This document shows positions 22,478 to 29,551 of a stretch of 38,202 nt of DNA, piece by piece; within the stretch, counting starts at the first letter, position 1; each line of letters begins with the position of its first letter. Under the pieces are notes generated by a model. That model saw only the letters and a program-made list of their open reading frames with translations, was not told the DNA's origin and made no database searches. The translations under genes were made by a program, and so were the position numbers. The stretch is taken from contig CAYXWM010000022.1 of assembly GCA_964468805.1 (NCBI GenBank), positions 1 through 38,202 of the forward strand, in the 5' to 3' direction. The stretch is from CAYXWM01 sp964468805. GTDB taxonomy: Bacteria; Bacillota; Clostridia; Lachnospirales; WRBF01.

Positions 22478-22569
22478 ATTAACCCTCCTGAAAAAAATAA
22501 AGTCAAATCTATGTCAACGAACAAGGTCGGTTAATAAAAATTGAATGAAATATAAGACCTTGGGAAACT

Positions 22570-22708
22570 TATACTTACTTCTATTAGGAATATAACAAAA
22601 GCTATTATTCGCAAACGGTTCGCTCTTGCGTTTTTATGAATAAAAACACCGGTCGCTCACCACTACGAATATACGCTTTTGTTACTTCTTAACTTGAAAT
22701 TAAGTATA
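22570..22708. repeat. MITE-like element, family 1, copy 2 (inside urease operon)
   Basis: 139 bp, the same length as copy 1. Starts TATACTTACTT and ends AATTAAGTATA. Interior TAACAAAAGCTATT...TACGCTTTTGTTACTT forms a subterminal inverted pair, with ACGGTTCGCTCTTGCG and CACCGGTCGCTCACCAC as in copy 1. It sits in the 272-bp ureC-ureI gap. Outside it, TTGGGAAACTT (22560-22570) and AAGTTTCCCAA (22709-22719) are exact reverse complements. Confidence 0.85.
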
Positions 22709-22749
22709 AAGTTTCCCAAAATCTTTTATTATTATGGGAGAAAAATATT

Positions 22750-24468
22750 TTAGAACAAGTTATAAAGTTGAGCCATGGGAAGAACGGTAGCCGGTTCACA
22801 AGTAACGTGTTCGCCGTCTACTTTAACTTCATATGTTTCGGGATCAACTTCAATAACGGGAGTGCTGTCATTGTATTTCATGTCGTACTTGGTAATGGTA
22901 CGGCATCTTTCTACGGGAAGAATGGTCTTTTTCAAGCCCAAGTTTTCTTTAACTCCTGCTTCGATAGCTGCTTTGGACATGAAAGTAATACAGGTTTCGT
23001 ATTTAGCCATGCCTTCAGCACCAAACATATTGCGGTAGAATACCGGTTCGGGAGTAGGAATAGAAGCGTTGGGGTCGCCCATTTTGGAGGCTACTATCAT
23101 ACCGCCCTTGATTATTAAATCAGGTTTAACCCCAAAGAAAGCAGGGCTCCAGATTACCAAGTCAGCAAATTTGCCTACTTCAACGGAACCTACGTGTTGG
23201 GAGATACCGTGAGTGATAGCAGGGTTGATGGTGTATTTGGAGATGTAGCGTTTAATACGGAAGTTGTCGTTTCCGGAATTGTCTCCTTTAATTGCACCAC
23301 GTTGTTTTTTCATCTTGTCGGCTGTTTGCCAAGTACGAGTGATAACTTCGCCTACACGGCCCATAGCTTGAGAGTCGGAGCTCATCATGCTGAAAACGCC
23401 CATGTCATGCAATACGTCCTCTGCCGCAATGGTTTCGGGACGAATACGGGAATCGGCAAAAGCCACGTCTTCGGGTATATTGCTGTCAAGGTGATGGCAA
23501 ACCATTAACATGTCCAAATGTTCGTCTAAGGTGTTAACGGTAAAAGGCATGGTGGGGTTTGTTGAAGAAGGTAAAACGTTGGTTGCAGCCGCCGCTTTTA
23601 TAATGTCGGGGGCATGACCGCCGCCGGCTCCTTCTGTATGGTAGGTGTGAATGGTACGACCGCCAATGGCATTTAATGTGTCTTCTACACAGCCGCCCTC
23701 GTTTAAGGTATCGGTGTGGATAGCCACTTGAACGTCGTAACTGTCAGCTACTTTTAAAGCTGTATCTATAGCAGCCGGAGTTGAACCCCAGTCTTCATGG
23801 ATTTTTAAACCGATGGCACCTGCTTTGATTTGTTCAACCAGGGGTGCTTCTGCGGAGCAGTTACCCTTACCCAGGAAGCCCAAGTTTATGGGATATTCTT
23901 CTGCCGCTTTGAGCATCATTTTCATGTTCCAAGGACCGGGTGTACAGGTTGTTGCGTTTGTTCCGTCCGCAGGACCGGTACCGCCGCCTATCATAGTGGT
24001 TACACCGCTATGTAAAGCAGTGTTGATTTGTTGAGGACAAATAAAGTGAATATGTGTATCGATACCGCCGGCTGTAACTATTAAACCTTCGCCTGCAATA
24101 GCTTCGGTGGAAGCACCTACAACCATGCCGGGAGTTACTCCGTCCATAATATCGGGGTTACCGGCTTTACCCAAACCGGCGATTTTTCCGTTTTTAATAC
24201 CTATATCGGCTTTGAAAATCCCGGTATGGTCCATAACAACGGCATTGGTGATAACCAAATCCAAATCTCCGTCTGCACTTGTGGTATTTACCGATTGACC
24301 CATACCGTCACGAATGGTTTTACCGCCGCCGAATTTGATTTCGTCGCCGTAAACGGTATAATCTTTTTCTATTTCCGCAAATAATTCCGTATCTGCAAGT
24401 CTGATTTTATCCCCTGTGGTAGGGCCAAACATCATTGCGTAGTCTTTGCCTGAAATCTTATGGCTCAT
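22750..24468 (-). CDS. ureC: Urease alpha subunit
   Basis: 572 residues, the catalytic amidohydrolase subunit. All active-site residues are seen: His139/His141 (THIHF), carbamylated Lys222 (GLKIHEDWG), His251 (IHTDTLNEGG), His277 (TYHTEGAGGGHAPD), flap Cys324-His325 (VCHHLD) and Asp365 (SSDSQAMGR), each offset by 5 from the Klebsiella numbering. Reaction: urea plus water to ammonia and carbamate at a di-nickel centre. AGGAGG before the ATG. It follows ureB by 18 bp. Length is normal. Nothing suggests loss of function. Confidence 0.98.
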   Translation of the reverse strand: MSHKISGKDYAMMFGPTTGDKIRLADTELFAEIEKDYTVYGDEIKFGGGKTIRDGMGQSVNTTSADGDLDLVITNAVVMDHTGIFKADIGIKNGKIAGLGKAGNPDIMDGVTPGMVVGASTEAIAGEGLIVTAGGIDTHIHFICPQQINTALHSGVTTMIGGGTGPADGTNATTCTPGPWNMKMMLKAAEEYPINLGFLGKGNCSAEAPLVEQIKAGAIGLKIHEDWGSTPAAIDTALKVADSYDVQVAIHTDTLNEGGCVEDTLNAIGGRTIHTYHTEGAGGGHAPDIIKAAAATNVLPSSTNPTMPFTVNTLDEHLDMLMVCHHLDSNIPEDVAFADSRIRPETIAAEDVLHDMGVFSMMSSDSQAMGRVGEVITRTWQTADKMKKQRGAIKGDNSGNDNFRIKRYISKYTINPAITHGISQHVGSVEVGKFADLVIWSPAFFGVKPDLIIKGGMIVASKMGDPNASIPTPEPVFYRNMFGAEGMAKYETCITFMSKAAIEAGVKENLGLKKTILPVERCRTITKYDMKYNDSTPVIEVDPETYEVKVDGEHVTCEPATVLPMAQLYNLF

Positions 24469-24486
24469 AATCGTCCTCCTCCTTTC

Positions 24487-24849
24487 CTATTTTATAAAAC
24501 CGTTTAATTCTGCTTTATTTAAAGAAGATTTCAAAGTAGCTTCGTTTACTTGACCGCCTGTCAGGTTGTTGAGCCCAAACATACGCTTGGAACCGCCCAC
24601 TTCAACCAATTGAACAGTTTTGGTTTCGCCCGGCTCAAAACGAACGGAAGTGCCTGAGGGAATATCCAAACGCATACCGTAAGATTTTGCTCTGTCAAAA
24701 GAAAGCAACTTGTTTACTTCGAAAAAGTGATAGTGAGAGCCGACTTGAATAGGTCTGTCTCCTGTGTTTACAATCGCCAATGTCTCGGTTCTTCTGTTTT
24801 CGTTCAAGATTATGTCTCTTGCCGCTGTAATAACTTCTCCGGGAATCAT
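24487..24849 (-). CDS. ureB: Urease beta subunit
   Basis: 120 residues, beginning MIPGEVITAARDIILNENR and containing VNTGDRPIQVGSHYHFFEVN, RLDIPSGTSVRFEPGETKTV and GLNNLTGGQV, all hallmarks of the UreB subunit. AAGGAGG precedes the ATG. It starts 11 bp after ureA. Separate A and B genes are the usual bacterial arrangement, unlike the fused subunit of Helicobacter. Structural, non-catalytic subunit of the (ABC)3 trimer. Confidence 0.97.
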   Translation of the reverse strand: MIPGEVITAARDIILNENRRTETLAIVNTGDRPIQVGSHYHFFEVNKLLSFDRAKSYGMRLDIPSGTSVRFEPGETKTVQLVEVGGSKRMFGLNNLTGGQVNEATLKSSLNKAELNGFIK

Positions 24850-24860
24850 TCTTAACCTCC

Positions 24861-25169
24861 TTACTTGTGTTGAATAGGATTGTGTACGGTAACCAATTTT
24901 GTTCCGTCCGGAAATGTTGCCTCGATTTGCACGTCATGTATCATTTCGGCTACGCCGTCCATAACGTCATCCGCTGTGAGGATTTTTTTGCCCAGCTCCA
25001 TCAGTTCCGTAACTTTTTTGCCGTCACGGGCCATTTCCAACAGCTCGGAGCAAATTAATGCTACCGCTTCCGGATGATTAAGTTTGAGTCCTCGTGCCTT
25101 ACGTTCCTTAGCCAAGTTTCCGGCACAATGCAACAACAACTTCTCTGTTTCTTTTCCTGTCAGTCTCAT
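24861..25169 (-). CDS. ureA: Urease gamma subunit
   Basis: 102 residues, beginning MRLTGKETEKLLLHCAGNLA and ending EATFPDGTKLVTVHNPIQ, both characteristic. KLNHPEAVALICSELLEMARDG is in the middle. GGAGGTGTGAC before the ATG. First gene of the operon ureA-B-C-I-E-F-G-D. The upstream region of about 670 bp carries no other gene and holds a weak promoter candidate and repeats. Confidence 0.97.
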   Translation of the reverse strand: MRLTGKETEKLLLHCAGNLAKERKARGLKLNHPEAVALICSELLEMARDGKKVTELMELGKKILTADDVMDGVAEMIHDVQIEATFPDGTKLVTVHNPIQHK

Positions 25170-25278
25170 GTCACACCTCCTATGGTAACTGCGTGTAGTA
25201 CTAACCCCGCATTAATAGATGTAGAAACACTTGCATTGTTGGTAATAGCTTATAAGCAACAGCAAATATTTCTTCATT

Positions 25279-25314
25279 ATTATAGGATTAGCAGAATTCC
25301 ATGAAATTAATTTC
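25279..25314 (-). promoter_or_regulatory. Possible urease promoter with overlapping palindrome
   Basis: Minus strand: -10 TATAAT (25284-25279), spacer 16, and a weak -35 TTTCAT (25306-25301). The palindrome GAAATTAATTTC (25303-25314) overlaps the -35 and could be an operator. No NikR, Fur or CodY consensus could be confirmed by eye. Confidence 0.35.
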
Positions 25315-25365
25315 ACAGAAATTAAAAAGGTACATTTTACACAGTGACTATGAAAAAAGTACGCT

Positions 25366-25419
25366 AAACTTAACGAATGCAAGCGTTTATTATCTTTCCA
25401 TGATTCGTTAAGTTTTTAC
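25366..25419 (+). other. 13-bp inverted repeat followed by T-run
   Basis: AAACTTAACGAAT (25366-25378) and ATTCGTTAAGTTT (25403-25415) are perfect reverse complements with a 24-base loop, ending in a T-run on the plus strand. It resembles a terminator, but no plus-strand gene lies upstream, so it may be part of the repeat-rich block that follows. Confidence 0.5.
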
Positions 25420-25427
25420 AGAACTTC

Positions 25428-25589
25428 GAAAAACCCGGTGTCTTAACATGATGAAAACTCCGAAGCCTGCAAAAGACAACAAAAGGCACCGTAATAAAAT
25501 CATATTCTGTCCCAAAAAGAACAAAATTATGATTCATTACAGCGCCTTTGCTGTATATTAAAATTTTATCACGACACTGCGGTTTTTTC
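25428..25589. repeat. Nested inverted-repeat element upstream of urease operon
   Basis: Outer ends GAAAAACCCGGTGTC (25428-25442) and GACACTGCGGTTTTTTC (25573-25589) are imperfect inverted repeats. Inner arms AAGGCACCGTAATAAAATCA (about 25483-25504) and TATGATTCATTACAGCGCCT (about 25528-25548) are also inverted with a few mismatches. It codes for nothing convincing. Together with 25590-25838, which is AT-rich and featureless to me, it fills the space between ureA and the next gene. Confidence 0.55.
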
Positions 25590-25838
25590 AATAATTAAAT
25601 GGGAATGTATTAATCAAGTAATTTCGATTTAGCGGATTAATTGTTAAAATTAAATCTATTTTTTTATAATATGCTTTTAATATGTTAATACTGTTTTTTA
25701 ATCATATTAAAGAAAGGGATTAATCAACAAAGTATTAACATACGCATGGCGAAATTTTATAAATTCTGCTTATCACAGGGGTATAACTTAAATACAAAAA
25801 AATAAATCAATATACTACTTCATCTAAATTTTTACAAA

Positions 25839-26267
25839 TTAAATTTTGGATTTAATAAAGTCACATGCCAAAAAGAAGATAATATTGTATAACCCCGTGC
25901 AAATAGATATTTTAAGCATTGGATAAAGGTACACCGTATTGAACAGATTGGTTTGGTATAGTAAAAAAATAAAAAGTAAGACTGACAAAATTATGTATAA
26001 AATATTTGACACAATAAAGACTATTTTGCTTTTATAGAAATATTTATACACAAAAACAGAGAATACCAAAGAAATTACAAGATAAAGGTGTCTGTACAAG
26101 GAAAATAATATATCATATAATAAATTTAATTCATATGTTCTCGAAAGCATCTTATTAATCATATTCTGCATATATAAACCGAGACAGCAATACAGCCCCA
26201 AGACAAAATATAGAATAAGAAAGGACAAAATAAAAACGGTTTTTTTGATACCGGATTTTAAATTCAT
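25839..26267 (-). CDS. Hypothetical four-helix membrane protein
   Basis: 142 residues from the ATG at 26267 (AGGTGG about 5 bases upstream). The in-frame GTG at 26276 lies within that site. It contains four hydrophobic helices (roughly 8-30, 45-66, 72-98 and 112-138), ending DFIKSKI. Very rich in Ile, Leu, Phe and Tyr. I recognise no family. Base composition is visibly more AT-rich than the urease genes, which may mark a recently acquired or fast-evolving gene. Flanked by repeats on one side and a divergent small gene on the other. Confidence 0.6.
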   Translation of the reverse strand: MNLKSGIKKTVFILSFLILYFVLGLYCCLGLYMQNMINKMLSRTYELNLLYDILFSLYRHLYLVISLVFSVFVYKYFYKSKIVFIVSNILYIILSVLLFIFLLYQTNLFNTVYLYPMLKISICTGLYNIIFFLACDFIKSKI

Positions 26268-26372
26268 AATAACCACCTGTAAACTATATTTATTGTTCTG
26301 AATTATGTAACCGTAACATATAATGTATATAAATTACTGTTAACCTGATGAATGTATTAAGGAGTGAATGTA

Positions 26373-26561
26373 ATGAAGAAATTTATACCCCGAGAAAAAA
26401 TGAGTAAGAAGGCAAGGAAGGAATTGGATAAGAAAAACAGAGCAACCTGGGGCGTGCTGAACCCCATAACAAGAACAAGCAAAAACCCAAAAATCTATGA
26501 CAGAAAAAAGGTTCAAAAAGGAAGCTTCGAAGATTCCGATTTGAACCTTTTTGCATCCTAA
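26373..26561 (+). CDS. Small conserved basic protein of Clostridia
   Basis: 62 residues from the ATG at 26373, with AAGGAG 8 bases upstream. The sequence FIPREKMSKKARKELDKKNRATWGVLNPITRTSKNPKIYDRKK (in two blocks at about 4-28 and 29-46) matches my memory of a small, highly basic protein widespread in Clostridia with no assigned function. The conserved core is SKKARKELDKKNRATWG and the NP.TR....K.YDRKK pattern. Unusually, its last 17 codons are overlaid by a long terminator hairpin (26505-26552). No membrane segment. Confidence 0.75.
   Translation: MKKFIPREKMSKKARKELDKKNRATWGVLNPITRTSKNPKIYDRKKVQKGSFEDSDLNLFAS
26505..26552 (+). terminator. Intrinsic terminator hairpin inside the end of the small basic gene
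   Basis: AAAAAGGTTCAAA (26505-26517) and TTTGAACCTTTTT (26540-26552) form a perfect 13-bp stem with a 22-base loop and T-run. The stop codon of the gene is at 26559-26561, after the hairpin, so the stem lies in coding sequence. Confidence 0.75.
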
Positions 26562-26679
26562 TGAAATAAAGGGTTTTGCCAAAACTAAAATAATAATCTT
26601 CCTTTTATTGCAATTAATTGTTTAATAGGAATACTATACTGAATAATCACAAATTGTTAGATAATTTTTTAATAATTGT

Positions 26680-26708
26680 TTGATTTTTTCTCACATTTTT
26701 TATATAAT
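26680..26708 (+). promoter_or_regulatory. Promoter of the UbiA-like gene
   Basis: -35 TTGATT (26680-26685), 17-base spacer, -10 TATAAT (26703-26708), about 48 bases before the start codon. Confidence 0.6.
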
Positions 26709-26755
26709 ATTAATACTACATAATTAACAGGTAAGCGAGAAGGTGTACAATTATC

Positions 26756-27667
26756 ATGAACAAATGGATTATATACCAAAAGGAACGATGTCCCTTGTTG
26801 TCATATGTCTTCATGTCCATTATTTTAGGGGCTTGTTCGTTAATATACTCACGACATCTTCCGGTAACTCTTAAAACAGTTCAACACCCGGGTGTTTTTC
26901 AGTATGCGGTATCAATTATAAGTACACTGACATTTTTTATGTTGCTTATTATCGGCGATGAACACAAGGATTACGAAAAGTACCGTAAATACTATCCCAA
27001 CAGACCGGTGCAAAGGGGCTTGGTTACTCTTAGGGAACTGCGAAGAGTGGGCTCTTTTTTAATAGCTGTTCAGGTAATTTTGGCTATTTTATTGGATCCC
27101 AACCTTTTGGGACTGTTGGCTATAGTATATATCTGGTATATTTTAATGTTTATCAGGTTTTTTGTGCCCGATTTATTAAGGGGTAAACCTACGTTATACC
27201 TTGTTAGCCATATGCTGATTGTTCCCATGATGATGTTATACGCCACCGCTATCGAATGGCTGCCCCGTTTGGGTACCATTAGTTTTGGTATAATAATGTT
27301 TATCATTTCCATATTCTGTAGCGGAATGATAGTTGAAATCGGTGCTAAACTCATAAGAGAAGAAGATGACATAAGTTATGAGGATACCTATACAAAAATC
27401 TGGGGCACAAAACGAACCATTAAAATTTGGATGACCAGTTTGGTGCTGTCTTACATAAGTACTATTGCTGCAGCGTATCCTGTAAAAGCGGCACCGGAAA
27501 TTATAACGGTACTATCTGCTATGATGTGTTTAGCCATATTTTACTGTATACGTTTCTTAAAAAATCCCTGTACAAAAACCGGAAAGATATTCAGAATATT
27601 TCCCAGGGTATGGAATGTAACTTTGTATCTGCTTTTGGGGATTGTTCCGTTTTTCAAAGTTAATTAA
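26756..27667 (+). CDS. UbiA-superfamily membrane prenyltransferase-like protein
   Basis: 303 residues with eight or so transmembrane helices. The first Asp-rich motif is degenerate, GDEHKDYEKYRKYYPNRPV (Asp68, Asp72), followed by QRGLVTLRELRR. The second conserved region is around EDDISYEDTYTKIWGTKR, matching the TYTKLLG-type motif of the family. UbiA enzymes transfer isoprenoid chains to aromatic or other acceptors in the membrane. The acceptor here is unknown, and no quinone or cofactor genes lie nearby. Upstream promoter at 26680-26708. Single-gene unit with its own terminator. Confidence 0.65.
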   Translation: MNKWIIYQKERCPLLSYVFMSIILGACSLIYSRHLPVTLKTVQHPGVFQYAVSIISTLTFFMLLIIGDEHKDYEKYRKYYPNRPVQRGLVTLRELRRVGSFLIAVQVILAILLDPNLLGLLAIVYIWYILMFIRFFVPDLLRGKPTLYLVSHMLIVPMMMLYATAIEWLPRLGTISFGIIMFIISIFCSGMIVEIGAKLIREEDDISYEDTYTKIWGTKRTIKIWMTSLVLSYISTIAAAYPVKAAPEIITVLSAMMCLAIFYCIRFLKNPCTKTGKIFRIFPRVWNVTLYLLLGIVPFFKVN

Positions 27668-27681
27668 TACTGTTATCTAAA

Positions 27682-27705
27682 GGGCGACCGGCAGTCGCCT
27701 TTTTT
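27682..27705 (+). terminator. Intrinsic terminator of UbiA-like gene
   Basis: GGCGAC (27683-27688), loop CGGCA, GTCGCC (27694-27699), then TTTTTT. It also lies just past the stop of the minus-strand PglZ gene. Confidence 0.9.
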
Positions 27706-27717
27706 ACGATAAGAACT

Positions 27718-28764
27718 TTATTCCCATGTAGCACCCGTAATTTCAACAAACGGAACTATTACTTCATCCAAGGACATACCACCGTGGGTAAAAACGGATA
27801 AACCCTCTTTATCATAAGAGACTCCCGGTTTGCATAAAAAATATGTGTATTTATTATTGAGATAATACGGAGGGTATTCAATTAACTTGCGGTTTGTTCT
27901 TAGGCTGTCGTTTAATGCTAAATTATCCGAAAGGATAATTTTTTTTGATTTTGTTTCTATATGTACGCCTGCGTTAAACTCACCCAAACCTATAGCTTCC
28001 GTATTGCCGTGGTCGGCGGTTAAGTATACCTTAAAGCCCTTGTTGTGCAAGTCTTTTATCAGAGCCTGCAACCTGCCTGACCGGGCATAGGTGTATATTT
28101 CCTTTAATTGTGCAACGAATCCTCCGTTTTGGTTATGCAGGGTATCGTCAAAATCTTTTAAAATCACTGCTATAAATCGGGTTTCCGGATAAATATTGGG
28201 CTTGTATTCCTTTGTGTAAACAATTTCACCGGGACTGCAACCTAAATTCTCAAGGTTTTCTCTGAAAAGCTCCTCTTCTTTTTTAAGCCTAAAAGGGTCC
28301 TCTAAATCTATGGGAAATTTTCCGCACAATAAGCATTGCCTTGATACGGGTGTAAGTGTGGGAATTAGGGCAAAGGATTTGTAATAACCATAAGATATGC
28401 CTTTAAATTCCTCTTTTATTATTTCAAAGTCAAACAGGGACATTCCGTCCAAAACAATTAAGGCTGTTTTCTCTCGGTTGCCGGCTATATGGTTTATAAC
28501 CTTGGGAAGCATCAAGGGATAATCGGTTTCATGCTTATCAGCCAAATTTCCGTATTCTGCTAAGATAAATTGTTGAAATCTTTCTTCCACATCCGAAAAA
28601 TCATAATTGCAGTTGTCTTGTAACGCCGCAACTCTGATTTTAGCTTTTAATTCCGCAAACTCCAACCAATCTTTGTAGCTGATTATCTCTTTCTTTAGTC
28701 CGTCGGTTAATTTTTTGTAAAGAGTTTGGCTGTAATTTTCGCTGTGAAGACTTTCCTTATCCAA
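27718..28764 (-). CDS. Stand-alone PglZ-domain protein (alkaline-phosphatase superfamily)
   Basis: 348 residues. The metalloenzyme fold is indicated by ALIVLDGMSLFDFE (near residue 100), RQCLLCGKFP, VYLTADHGNTEAIG (near 245) and the C-terminal FTHGGMSLDEVIVPFVEI that is the most diagnostic PglZ stretch. The first 90 residues are helical and lack a recognised domain. PglZ is known from Pgl/BREX phage defence and from a few signalling proteins, where the domain has phosphodiesterase or phosphatase activity. No other BREX gene is within the window, so a defence role is not supported here. It follows the DsbA-like gene by 11 bp on the same strand, and the two look like an operon. Confidence 0.75.
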   Translation of the reverse strand: MDKESLHSENYSQTLYKKLTDGLKKEIISYKDWLEFAELKAKIRVAALQDNCNYDFSDVEERFQQFILAEYGNLADKHETDYPLMLPKVINHIAGNREKTALIVLDGMSLFDFEIIKEEFKGISYGYYKSFALIPTLTPVSRQCLLCGKFPIDLEDPFRLKKEEELFRENLENLGCSPGEIVYTKEYKPNIYPETRFIAVILKDFDDTLHNQNGGFVAQLKEIYTYARSGRLQALIKDLHNKGFKVYLTADHGNTEAIGLGEFNAGVHIETKSKKIILSDNLALNDSLRTNRKLIEYPPYYLNNKYTYFLCKPGVSYDKEGLSVFTHGGMSLDEVIVPFVEITGATWE

Positions 28765-28775
28765 GCAACCACATC

Positions 28776-29408
28776 CTAAGCATTTTTTAAATGATTTAAC
28801 ACACTCAAAAACTCTTGATACGGTTTGGCACCGGAGATGGTTAATTTCTTGTCAAATACAAAATAAGGTACTGAATGAATACCCAATTGGGCACTTTCTT
28901 TTAAATCCTTCCGGACTTCTTCGGTATATTCGTTGCCGTTAAATATTTCCCTTACCTTTTCTGTGTTTAAGCCTATTTCTTCCGATAAAGAAACTAAGAC
29001 TGTAGGATCGCTTATATCCAAGGATTCCGTAAAATATGCCTTCATCAATCTTTCCGCTGTTTCTTGTTCCTTGCCTACGCTTCGGGCGTAGAGAGTAAGA
29101 CGGTGTGCGTTCATGGTGTTATCATGGATTATAGTGTCTAGGTTAAAAACCAAACCCACACTTTGGGCATACAGTTTAAGTTGCTCTATGCTGTGTTTTG
29201 CATCTTCTGAGGGTAACATATATTTTTTTGCTATAAGTTCGGCATAACTTACACCGGTAATTCTTTGACCGTTGGGATTTAACTGAAAACATCTGTAGAC
29301 AGTTTCCACGCTATCTCTTTCTTCAAATTCTTCCAACGCCTTTTCCAGCATACGCTTTCCTATATAGCAAAAAGGACAGGCAAAATCCGACCAAATTTCT
29401 ACTCTCAT
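28776..29408 (-). CDS. DsbA/FrnE-family thioredoxin-fold oxidoreductase
   Basis: 210 residues from the ATG at 29408 (AAAGGCGG 7 bases upstream). The long upstream extension in the same frame is hydrophobic but falls in the promoter region and is rejected. N terminus MRVEIWSDFACPFCYIGKRM contains a CPFC redox motif. The helical insertion and C-terminal GIHSVPYFVFDKKLTISGA (cis-Pro region, VP) complete the fold. No signal peptide, so cytoplasmic. FrnE-type proteins are thiol-disulfide oxidoreductases with varied substrates. Precedes and probably shares a transcript with the PglZ gene. Confidence 0.88.
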   Translation of the reverse strand: MRVEIWSDFACPFCYIGKRMLEKALEEFEERDSVETVYRCFQLNPNGQRITGVSYAELIAKKYMLPSEDAKHSIEQLKLYAQSVGLVFNLDTIIHDNTMNAHRLTLYARSVGKEQETAERLMKAYFTESLDISDPTVLVSLSEEIGLNTEKVREIFNGNEYTEEVRKDLKESAQLGIHSVPYFVFDKKLTISGAKPYQEFLSVLNHLKNA

Positions 29409-29501
29409 CACCATACCGCCTTTCAATAAAAAAATTCTTATGTAACGTAGTATACTGATTACAATATACCGGAAGTTGACTGTAATAACAAGAAAAAATG
29501 T

Positions 29502-29543
29502 ACAACACAAAAGGACACGGGATTCCGTGACCTTTTGTGTTGT
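29502..29543 (-). terminator. Long hairpin terminator of the SLH-protein gene
   Basis: ACAACACAAAAGG (29502-29514) pairs with CCTTTTGTGTTGT (29531-29543), continued inward by CACGG/CCGTG after one A-A mismatch, with a 4-base loop. 18 pairs in all. It lies 9 bases beyond the SLH gene's stop on the minus strand. Confidence 0.8.
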
Positions 29544-29551
29544 TTCTGTAT

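Noticed and set aside
22768..24298. Open frames on the strand opposite ureC
   Set aside because: They are antisense shadows of a strongly conserved gene, have no ribosome-binding sites and match no family I know.
25370..25591. 73-codon minus-strand ORF upstream of ureA
   Set aside because: It lies almost entirely within the inverted repeats, has no ribosome-binding site and shows no protein-like features.
27718..28764. BREX or Pgl defence system
   Set aside because: Only a PglZ-domain protein is present. No brxA, brxB, brxC, pglX or brxL homologue is in the window.
29409..29510. N-terminal hydrophobic extension of the DsbA-like protein as a signal peptide
   Set aside because: The AAAGGCGG site directly before the ATG at 29408 and the standard FrnE N terminus favour the short form. 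The extension is AT-rich upstream DNA.
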